From assembly GCA_023446675.1 (NCBI GenBank), contig JAEXPO010000106.1:1-13560 (forward strand): DNA of 13,560 nt. The letters run 5' to 3'. Source of the DNA: Bacillota bacterium (GTDB lineage Bacteria; Bacillota; Clostridia; DSM-8532). The notes beneath the pieces were generated by a model, which did no database searches, was not told the DNA's origin, and worked only from the letters and a program-made list of their open reading frames with translations. This document shows, in pieces, positions 6,703 to 11,942 of the stretch; position 1 is the stretch's first letter; the number at the start of each line of letters is the position of its first letter. Position numbers and translations under genes: made by a program.

Positions 6703-8010
6703 ATGTTTGAGCACATAACGCAGTCTGTAAAGAAAAATCTATGTTTTCTGGGGATTCTTTTTCAAGCGTTTGTGGGCGTTGGAGCCGGACTTGCCGCAGT
6801 GTCCTTATACGAGGGAGAAAACCTTCCGCCGGGAACCCGGCTGGGCGATTTGGCGGTAGGCACTAAAACACTAAAGGAAATTGAAAGTCTTGCAAAACCC
6901 TATTTCCATGACGGTATAGAATCCGCAAAATTCACCCTGGCCGTAGGCGATGAGGTATACGCCATCGCCTATAGGGATGTGGGGGCTTTTCTGGATGTGG
7001 AAAAAACACTGGATGCACTTGCGGCACAACAGCCCGAAAATATCTTTAAACGCCTTTTTACTTTTTTGGAGCGCCCGATGGCTGTCTCCCCCTCAATTGC
7101 TCTTAATTCGGATTTGCTGCGTACGGAGCTGATTAAACATATCGGTAAATATGAAGCCGAAACCCTTAGGGAGAAATATGAGGTAAGGGACGGACAGCTT
7201 TTTTATACCCCTGAAATTCCGGGGGTTCAGCCTGACTATGAGCAATTTGCACTGGAGCTTGAACAGAGGATGGGTAGCTTTTCAAAGGATTCCCTGTCCA
7301 TCAAGCTGGAGGAGGGGCCCTATTTCTCTTTTGTGAAAACTCAGAAAACGACAGGCGGAAGCTTCCAATATCTTGTTTCACAGGCCCAAATGCCCTGCCC
7401 CTCCAATATGGGAGCCCAGCTTATGGCTTTGGCATCTAAGCTGGATGGTGTGGTCATAGAGCCTGGACAGAGCTTTAATTTGAAAGAACAGCTTAAAGGA
7501 GCGGACTTGGCGGGGGAGCTTGGACAGGACGGCTTAAACCGCACGGCAACAAGCCTGTATCAGTCCGTACTTTCAGTGCCGGAAATTAAGGTAACAAAAA
7601 GAACCGGCGCCAAAAAGCCGGTGGTTTATGCGCAGCCGGGTCTGGAGGCAGTCATGGAGGCCTCCGGGGACAATCTTGTCTGGGAAAATGCTACTGGAAA
7701 GCCCCTGATGGTGATTATGTCCCTGAATGAAGGCACGCTGTCTCTTTCCCTTCTGTCAACAGGTGAAGTGAAAAGCGGCGTGGTTTATGCAAGGGTTAAG
7801 GATGTTAAGGAACCTCCCGCCGCCTATACCATAAACGAAGATCTGGCTCCGGGAGAATCCCGGATTATTACACCGGGTATACCGGGTGCCACAGTGGAGG
7901 TGGAAAGGCTTGTAAATGATGAAAGGACATGGCTGTATGAAGCGTCCTACGAGCCTGTCACCGCAATTGTGGAAAAAGCGGAAGAGCCCATAAGGACCGG
8001 CAGCAAATAG
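6703..8010 (+). CDS. VanW-like / G5-domain membrane-anchored envelope protein
   Basis: This 435-aa protein has one N-terminal membrane anchor (about residues 14-35), so the rest is probably outside the cell. Residues about 50-200 fit the peptidoglycan-binding-like region (PG_binding_4 type) that precedes VanW domains. Residues about 225-355 fit a divergent VanW domain: IEPGQSFNL matches the usual PG-x-x-F-S-x-N element, TATSLYQSVL matches the STLYNA helix, and PVVYAQPGLEA matches the P-V-x-Y-x-P-G-L-D-A element. Residues about 367-422 resemble a G5 domain (ITPGIPGATVEV). The usual GGG-x-C-Q motif before the STLYNA helix is missing. YoaR-type proteins share this architecture. VanW function is unknown even in vancomycin-resistance clusters, and no resistance role is implied. 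The ribosome binding site is AAAGGAA 7 bases before ATG. A terminator follows. Confidence 0.8.
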   Translation: MFEHITQSVKKNLCFLGILFQAFVGVGAGLAAVSLYEGENLPPGTRLGDLAVGTKTLKEIESLAKPYFHDGIESAKFTLAVGDEVYAIAYRDVGAFLDVEKTLDALAAQQPENIFKRLFTFLERPMAVSPSIALNSDLLRTELIKHIGKYEAETLREKYEVRDGQLFYTPEIPGVQPDYEQFALELEQRMGSFSKDSLSIKLEEGPYFSFVKTQKTTGGSFQYLVSQAQMPCPSNMGAQLMALASKLDGVVIEPGQSFNLKEQLKGADLAGELGQDGLNRTATSLYQSVLSVPEIKVTKRTGAKKPVVYAQPGLEAVMEASGDNLVWENATGKPLMVIMSLNEGTLSLSLLSTGEVKSGVVYARVKDVKEPPAAYTINEDLAPGESRIITPGIPGATVEVERLVNDERTWLYEASYEPVTAIVEKAEEPIRTGSK

Positions 8011-8031
8011 CCAAGGTCCGTTAACTTACAG

Positions 8032-8056
8032 CCCCTGACTTTTGTTAGGGGTTTTT
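8032..8056 (+). terminator. Rho-independent terminator after the VanW-like gene
   Basis: An 8-bp stem (CCCCTGAC / GTTAGGGG, one G-T pair) with a TTTT loop is followed by TTTTT at 8052-8056. The tail overlaps the stop codon of the convergent sleB gene by two bases, so the two transcription units are packed end to end. Confidence 0.88.
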
Positions 8057-8741
8057 ACTTTGCAAAATTATGATTTCCAATCTTAACCACAATGGTTCGG
8101 CTCCATATCCATTTGCTTGTGGCTGTGGCAGGATTGTAATAGTAAACGCAGCCATAGGTGGGATCCCACCCGTTTAATGCGTCTCTGGCAGCATTGTAGG
8201 CCGTCTGATTGGGTGTGAGGTTGATTTGTCCGTCAGAAACCGCATCAAAAGCTCCCGGCTGGTAAATAACACCGGCGACGCTGTTGGGAAAGCGGCTGTC
8301 GCGAACCCGGTTCAACACAACAGCAGCAACTGCCACCTGTCCCTCATAGGGTTCACCTCGCGCTTCGCCGTAAATGCATCGGGCCAATAGCTCAAGGTCC
8401 CGGTTTGCAGCCTGATTGGATAAATTGGATGAAATGCCGAGGGCTGCAAGGGTCGCTTTTCCTGCCACACCATCTACCTTAAGTCCGTTTTTGCTTTGAA
8501 AATAGCGAACAGCCTGATAGGTCTGATAGCCGTATTTGCCGTCCACGGTACCCTGATAATAACCCCAGGCTTTCAGTCGTTTCTGGATTTCTGTAACCTC
8601 TGTGCCGCTTGATCCGTAGTAGGAAACCGTCATTCTGGAAAACTCCTGATAATTGGCCCGGTTTCCGGAAAAAATAATGCCTGCGGATAGAATGATGGCG
8701 GCAATCAGATAAATCCAAGCAAATGCGGTATGCCTTTTCAT
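8055..8741 (-). CDS. sleB: Spore cortex-lytic enzyme SleB-like
   Basis: This 228-aa protein is a SleB-type germination enzyme that degrades spore cortex peptidoglycan containing muramic-delta-lactam, acting as a lytic transglycosylase. An N-terminal hydrophobic segment (about residues 8-25) exports or anchors it. Residues about 43-101 form a PG_binding_1 domain (SGTEVTEIQKRLKAWGYY, DGKYGYQT, VDGVAGKATLAAL). Residues about 115-228 form the Hydrolase_2 (cell-wall hydrolase) domain, with the likely catalytic Glu126 in ARCIYGEARGEPYEGQVAVAA and a C-terminal NHNFAK. GGGAGG precedes ATG by 6 bases. It is the last gene of a minus-strand run with three small unknown genes. Bacillus sleB is followed by ypeB; here the next gene downstream is a convergent VanW-like gene, so ypeB is absent from this locus. 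In the family, expression is forespore-specific (sigma-G). Confidence 0.9.
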   Translation of the reverse strand: MKRHTAFAWIYLIAAIILSAGIIFSGNRANYQEFSRMTVSYYGSSGTEVTEIQKRLKAWGYYQGTVDGKYGYQTYQAVRYFQSKNGLKVDGVAGKATLAALGISSNLSNQAANRDLELLARCIYGEARGEPYEGQVAVAAVVLNRVRDSRFPNSVAGVIYQPGAFDAVSDGQINLTPNQTAYNAARDALNGWDPTYGCVYYYNPATATSKWIWSRTIVVKIGNHNFAK

Positions 8742-8809
8742 GAATACCTCCCAAAACTGTTTTCATGAAAAGCATTTGCATTCAGAAGAAAAATATGCAT
8801 GGACCGGCT

Positions 8810-9097
8810 TTAAAAGCCAAACGGATTTCCGTCAATACCCGAGAGGAACAGGACGATAAGAACGCCCACCAAAAGATTGTCGCACCCGGATCCTTCCGAC
8901 AGGAGTACTACAATAAGGACAAGAAGTATGACATCCTCCATCTTTATATTGCCTAAAATAGCCGGAAGAAAAGACGGTCCCTGAGAGAACACAGATGTAT
9001 TTTTATTGTTCATTTCGTCCTTCCCGTCCTTCTCGGAAGAGTTATCCCAGGAATTGGGGAGAGGGATGGACGAAAGTCCCTTTTGATCCATTGGCAT
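8810..9097 (-). CDS. Small membrane protein of unknown function
   Basis: This 95-aa protein has a polar, mostly Ser/Asn/Asp/Lys N-terminal half (residues 1-50) and two short hydrophobic segments, about 55-67 (VILLVLIVVLL) and 74-87 (NLLVGVLIVLFLSG), separated by an acidic, Cys-containing turn (SEGSGCD). The C-terminus is GIDGNPFGF. I recognise the two-hairpin hydrophobic pattern as common in clostridial small proteins but know no function. The upstream gene's stop codon (TGA at 9101-9099) is one base from this ATG, and GGGGGTGAT overlaps that stop. A second ATG six bases on (giving MDQKGL) has better spacing and may be the true start. Translation is coupled to the gene before it. Confidence 0.7.
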   Translation of the reverse strand: MPMDQKGLSSIPLPNSWDNSSEKDGKDEMNNKNTSVFSQGPSFLPAILGNIKMEDVILLVLIVVLLSEGSGCDNLLVGVLIVLFLSGIDGNPFGF

Positions 9098-9098
9098 A

Positions 9099-9551
9099 TC
9101 ACCCCCTGTTTCTGGAAGAAGGATTTAGCCCGGGTGCAATGACACTTATGATGGATACAACCTTCAAAAGCTGAACGGCAGAAGTAAGGCGCTGCTGTCT
9201 TGCAATCCCTAAAAAGGGACTGATGGAATTTAAAAGCGTTATTCTGGAATCCTTGACATTGTTAAACATACCAAGCATCTCATTGGCTTTTGTCAATAAG
9301 CCCAGATCTCCCAGATTATTCCCCAGGACTCCACTCAAATTCCTTGCCTGGGAGGGCGTTGCGTTTATAACGGGTGCCGCTTCCCCCGGCTGAGCCTCAG
9401 AGGTGTAAGACGGGGAGGATGAGGGGGAAGAGGAAAGTTGTGAACTGATGCCTGGGGCAAAACTTTCCACAATATTCCTCAGGTTGCCCGTATCGGTTAC
9501 ACCAAACATATCCGCTATCTGTTTCAATTTATTGTCAAGTTCGTCCGGCAT
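9099..9551 (-). CDS. Conserved-looking hypothetical protein, sleB-linked
   Basis: This 150-aa protein has three parts. An N-terminal helix (residues 1-33, DELDNKLKQIADMFGV) comes first. A low-complexity Ser/Pro/Ala linker spans about 35-66 (SSSPSSSPSYTS). A C-terminal helical region spans about 68-140, with DSRITLLNSISPFLGIARQQRLTSAVQLLKV and a hydrophobic end (VVSIISVIAPGL) that may associate with a membrane. The block 'D-x-R-I-x-L-L ... P-F-L ... R-x-x-R-L ... A-x-x-L-L' resembles a family I loosely remember from clostridial genomes, but I cannot name it. Start is supported by GGGAGGCGAT 7 bases before ATG. It lies 43 bases after the 103-aa gene and is followed within one base by the small membrane protein gene. 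Confidence 0.75.
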   Translation of the reverse strand: MPDELDNKLKQIADMFGVTDTGNLRNIVESFAPGISSQLSSSPSSSPSYTSEAQPGEAAPVINATPSQARNLSGVLGNNLGDLGLLTKANEMLGMFNNVKDSRITLLNSISPFLGIARQQRLTSAVQLLKVVSIISVIAPGLNPSSRNRG

Positions 9552-9594
9552 GGATATCGCCTCCCTGCTAATTGCCTGGAAAATTTGAAAAGCA

Positions 9595-9906
9595 TCAGCG
9601 CCCGTTCTTCAGGAGATTCCGAAGCCTTTGGGCGATGACTGCTCCGTCTGAGCCCAGAAGCTGTGTAAGCTTTTCAAAATCCTTATCCGTGATTCTTTGC
9701 CTGATTTCGTCGAGGTTGATGCCCATTTGATTCAGCTTTTTTGCGTCGTACTCGTCCATTTTGGAAAGAATATCACCGGTATCCATTTGATTCAGCTTTT
9801 TTTTGAGCTCCTGAGGGTTCTCATTGCGCAGCATTTCAAGTGCTTTCTCAAACTTCTTCTTGGCTACGTTGCCCTGGAGTCTGTCAAATACATTTCCATC
9901 TTGCAT
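9595..9906 (-). CDS. Small helical protein of unknown function with an internal repeat
   Basis: This 103-aa, charged and almost entirely helical protein has no membrane segment or signal peptide. Two copies of a K-K-L-N-Q-M motif (about residues 37-42 and 57-62) are encoded by an exact 20-base direct repeat exactly 60 bases apart, so a 20-residue unit appears to be duplicated. The C-terminal half (residues about 62-103) reads INLDEIRQRITDKDFEKL then QLLGSDGAVIAQRLRNLL and ends in KNGR. I chose the ATG at 9906 because GTGGTGAT precedes it by 4 bases; the longer start at 9939 has no ribosome binding site. It is the first gene of the run leading to sleB. Function unknown. Confidence 0.72.
   Translation of the reverse strand: MQDGNVFDRLQGNVAKKKFEKALEMLRNENPQELKKKLNQMDTGDILSKMDEYDAKKLNQMGINLDEIRQRITDKDFEKLTQLLGSDGAVIAQRLRNLLKNGR
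9723..9802 (-). repeat. Pair of exact 20-bp direct repeats, 60-bp period
   Basis: The same 20 bases (starting CCATTTGATT and ending in a T-run on the plus strand) occur at 9723-9742 and 9783-9802. The period is exactly 20 codons, in frame, so both copies encode K-K-L-N-Q-M in the 103-aa protein. Such identity at the DNA level suggests a recent duplication or gene-conversion event. Confidence 0.85.
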
Positions 9907-9939
9907 GGCTATCACCACAAAAATATTGTCTGCATTCAA

Positions 9940-9968
9940 TTGTATGCGGTGAGCCTCTTAAAGTTGCA
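9940..9968 (-). promoter_or_regulatory. Candidate forespore-type (sigma-G/F-like) promoter for the sleB-linked cluster
   Basis: On the minus strand, TGCAAC (9968-9963) is followed after 16 bases by CATACAA (9946-9940), about 34 bases upstream of the first gene. The -10 matches CATACTA, the sigma-F/sigma-G type, at six of seven positions; the -35 matches TGCATA at four of six. CATACAAT also fits a sigma-E -10, but no sigma-E -35 lies at the right spacing. A forespore promoter would fit the downstream sleB gene. Weak -35, so tentative. Confidence 0.35.
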
Positions 9969-10010
9969 TGGGAGGTTCCTAAAAATTTGCGGTTTATGCT
10001 GCCCGATCTG

Positions 10011-11210
10011 CTATACAAGCTGTGAAAGAGAGGTATCCAGCGCCTTTATGAAGCCATCGATCTCCTCTTCCGTCACAATGAGGGGGGGGAGCATCCGAAG
10101 CACCCTGTCACTCACTGCCCCTGTGAGGTAATGCTTGTCTAAAAGCTTTTGATGGAGCTTTTTGGCAAGAGGCTCGGTAAGCTCGAGGCCAATCATAAGA
10201 CCCTTTCCTCTTACCTCTCCAATTAGGGGATGCTTGTCTTTAAGGCTTTTAATACCCTCCATGAAGTACTTTCCCACAGTGGCGGCCCTGGAAGGCAGCT
10301 TATCGTTCAGAATGGTGGAAAGCACGGCATATCCCGCACTTGTGGCCAGTGGATTTCCTCCGAAGGTGGATCCGTGATCACCAGGTTCAAAGGCGGAGGC
10401 TACAAAATCCTTGGCGCACAGGGCACCTATGGGGACGCCTCCACCCAGGGCCTTGGCCAGGGTAAAAATATCGGGCTCAATGCCCAGATGCTCATAGCCA
10501 AAGAGCTTGCCGGTACGTCCAAGGCCTGTCTGCACCTCGTCGAAAATAAGAAGAATATCCTTTTCATCACAGAGCTTTCTCACCCTTTGCGCATACTCGG
10601 AAGAGATTAGGTTTACTCCGCCCTCACCCTGTATGGGCTCAAGGAGGATGGCGCAGGTTTTATCGCCGACAGCGGTAAAAAGTGCGTCGTAATCATTTAT
10701 TGGCACATTGATGAAGGTTGGGGTGAGAGGGGCGTAAGGAGCTTTATACTTTTCCTGGCCCGTGGCGGCAAGGGTTGCCAGGGTTCTTCCGTGAAAGGAT
10801 TTATGAAGAGATATAATCTCATATTTATTTTCAATGCCTTTCTTCTTATAGAAGATGCGTGCAAGCTTAATGGCGCCCTCGTTGGCTTCGGCTCCGCTGT
10901 TGCAGAAAAAGACCCGATCGCAGCAGGAATTTTCTGCAAGAAGCTTGGCAAGCCTGGCCTGACTTTCGATATAGTAGTAATTGGAGCAATGGATAAGCTT
11001 TTTTGCCTGATCCGTTATGGCCTGGACAAGGGCCGGATGGGAATGCCCCAGAGCGCTGACGGCAATGCCCGCCAGAAAATCCTCATACTTTTCTCCCCTG
11101 GTATCCCACAGGTGAATGCCTTCCCCCTTAACAAAACAAACAGGGGTTCTGTTTCCAAATGTTTGCATATAATATTTTTTGTCCATATCAATAAGAGTAT
11201 CAAGATCCAT
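10011..11210 (-). CDS. argD: Acetylornithine aminotransferase (ArgD-like), PLP class III
   Basis: This 399-aa protein is a class-III pyridoxal-phosphate aminotransferase. ArgD converts N-acetylglutamate semialdehyde to N-acetylornithine with glutamate as amino donor, the fourth step of arginine synthesis, and can also serve lysine synthesis. Visible family residues are the phosphate-binding NSGAEANEGAIKLAR (104-118), FHGRT (139-143), EPIQGEGG (191-198), Asp224 in IFDEVQTG, which contacts the pyridine nitrogen, the Schiff-base Lys253 in TLAKALGGG, and STFGGNPL (281-288). Length is typical. GGAGGTG lies 5 bases before ATG. Two ARG boxes cover its promoter, which strongly favours ArgD over ornithine or 4-aminobutyrate aminotransferase relatives. 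It stands alone on the minus strand; no other arg gene is in the window, so the rest of the pathway is encoded elsewhere. Confidence 0.92.
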   Translation of the reverse strand: MDLDTLIDMDKKYYMQTFGNRTPVCFVKGEGIHLWDTRGEKYEDFLAGIAVSALGHSHPALVQAITDQAKKLIHCSNYYYIESQARLAKLLAENSCCDRVFFCNSGAEANEGAIKLARIFYKKKGIENKYEIISLHKSFHGRTLATLAATGQEKYKAPYAPLTPTFINVPINDYDALFTAVGDKTCAILLEPIQGEGGVNLISSEYAQRVRKLCDEKDILLIFDEVQTGLGRTGKLFGYEHLGIEPDIFTLAKALGGGVPIGALCAKDFVASAFEPGDHGSTFGGNPLATSAGYAVLSTILNDKLPSRAATVGKYFMEGIKSLKDKHPLIGEVRGKGLMIGLELTEPLAKKLHQKLLDKHYLTGAVSDRVLRMLPPLIVTEEEIDGFIKALDTSLSQLV

Positions 11211-11231
11211 GGTAGCACCTCCAATAATTTA

Positions 11232-11266
11232 TAAATAATTATACAATAGATATGTATAATTATGCA
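11232..11266. promoter_or_regulatory. Tandem ARG boxes (ArgR/AhrC operator) over the argD promoter
   Basis: TGTATAATTATGCA at 11253-11266 is a perfect match to the ArgR half-symmetric pattern TG-N-AT-WWWW-AT-N-CA. TAAATAATTATACA at 11232-11245 matches all but one position. Their centres are exactly 21 bp apart, the spacing of paired ARG boxes bound by the ArgR hexamer. They overlap the -35 and -10 of argD, implying arginine-dependent repression. The ArgR gene itself is not in the window. Confidence 0.75.
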
Positions 11267-11267
11267 A
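11238..11267 (-). promoter_or_regulatory. argD promoter (sigma-A type)
   Basis: On the minus strand, TTGCAT (11267-11262) and a perfect TATAAT (11243-11238) are separated by 18 bases. The -35 is weak but begins TTG. Transcription would start about 20 bases before the argD start codon. The two ARG boxes cover both elements, so bound repressor would block RNA polymerase. Confidence 0.65.
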
Positions 11268-11316
11268 TTCAAAAATAAACAAGGTTTCCATTACATAAGC
11301 GCAGAATGATCCATAC

Positions 11317-11353
11317 ATGCATAAAAACACAGCTTATCGTAGCTTTTATGCAT
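11317..11353. repeat. 10-bp perfect inverted repeat, 17-base spacer
   Basis: The arms ATGCATAAAA (11317-11326) and TTTTATGCAT (11344-11353) are perfectly complementary. The spacer can add an inner GCT/AGC pairing, leaving a five-base bulge on one side. It lies between the two divergent promoters, about 50 bases upstream of the argD -35. No T-run follows, so it is more likely a regulator site than a terminator. Confidence 0.7.
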
Positions 11354-11489
11354 AGAATGCCTGCTTTTAATGGCCCTGATTAAGCCTTATTCACGGGAAT
11401 TCTTTACAGCAATGGAGTTAAAAATGACTGTATTAGCTAATTTCATAACTATTTTTATTAACACCAATCTAATTTGGGCAATATTATTG

Positions 11490-11518
11490 TTGAAAGATTT
11501 CCTGGAAGGGTATATAAC
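11490..11518 (+). promoter_or_regulatory. Sigma-A promoter of the V-type ATPase operon
   Basis: TTGAAA (11490-11495) and TATAAC (11513-11518) are each a five-of-six match to the sigma-A consensus, with an ideal 17-base spacer. Transcription would start near 11525, giving a leader of about 90 bases before the first start codon. Confidence 0.72.
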
Positions 11519-11537
11519 ATAATGAGTGGTATATACC
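11509..11537. repeat. GGTATATA repeat pair over the V-ATPase promoter and start site
   Basis: GGTATATA occurs at 11509-11516 (overlapping the -10) and again at 11528-11535, 19 bases away. The second copy lies within the perfect palindrome GGTATATACC (11528-11537). The placement over the -10 and start point would suit a repressor operator, but both copies are AT-rich and may be chance. Confidence 0.35.
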
Positions 11538-11617
11538 TATCGTTAAAATGTCGTAAAATGCCGAAATGAAGTATGAAACGCAAAAAGGGCAATTTGAGTT
11601 GCCACAGGCGGTGTTGT

Positions 11618-11938
11618 ATGGAAAACGTAGAAAACGTTATTAAACGTATTATAGAACTTGAACAGAGCGCTCAGCAGGTCGTTGCCGAAGGCATCGGCGA
11701 GCAGGATGGCATCCTTGCCGAAGGCAGGGATGAATGCGGCTCACTTAAAGCCAATATTGAAGAGATGGCGGAGCATAAAATCGAGCAGCTGCGGTTAAAA
11801 AGCCGCAGAGAAGCAGATGACAGGGTAATGCGGATATATGAGGACACAGCTCTTCGAATGCGTCTTATGGAAGAGGCAGCTGAAGAAAACCAGGGTATCT
11901 GGGAAAAAGAAATCATAAACCGAATTATCGGAAGGTGA
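11618..11938 (+). CDS. V-type ATPase peripheral-stalk subunit (G/H-like)
   Basis: This 106-aa protein is highly charged and almost entirely helical, with heptad-like spacing (VIKRIIELEQSAQQVV, then IEEMAEHKIEQLRLKSRREADDRV). This is the form of the peripheral-stalk subunit called G in eukaryotes, H in archaea (AhaH) and NtpF in Enterococcus, which pairs with subunit E to hold the catalytic head against rotation. I chose the ATG at 11618 because AGGCGGTG precedes it by 4 bases; a longer frame opening at 11573 would add 15 basic residues without a ribosome binding site. It is the first gene after the operon promoter, four bases before subunit C. Identification rests on context as well as the coiled-coil form, since such subunits diverge quickly. 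Confidence 0.78.
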   Translation: MENVENVIKRIIELEQSAQQVVAEGIGEQDGILAEGRDECGSLKANIEEMAEHKIEQLRLKSRREADDRVMRIYEDTALRMRLMEEAAEENQGIWEKEIINRIIGR

Positions 11939-11942
11939 AGAC

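Larger units (their letters stand above)
11211..11617. other. Divergent control region between argD and the V-ATPase operon
   Basis: This roughly 400-base AT-rich stretch contains no supported gene. On the left lie the argD promoter and ARG boxes. Next comes a 10-bp inverted repeat (11317-11353). Then follows about 135 bases in which I see nothing definite. On the right are a sigma-A promoter (11490-11518), a GGTATATA repeat pair, and a 10-base-period repeat series in the V-ATPase leader. Confidence 0.7.

Noticed and set aside
8805..8817. GGCTTTAAAAGCC hairpin at the end of the small membrane protein gene as a terminator
   Set aside because: The stem is only six pairs and the T-run on the minus strand begins about 12 bases later, so read-through into sleB is more likely.
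9697..10131. 144-aa plus-strand open frame opposite the sleB-linked gene and argD end
   Set aside because: It is antisense to the better supported 103-aa gene and to the argD C-terminus, and no ribosome binding site precedes it.
10791..11234. 147-aa plus-strand open frame opposite argD
   Set aside because: It mirrors a strongly conserved ArgD coding region and runs into the argD promoter; it is a shadow frame.
11211..11320. T-box leader for argD
   Set aside because: The predicted leader is only about 20 bases long and carries no T-box sequence; ARG boxes explain regulation better.
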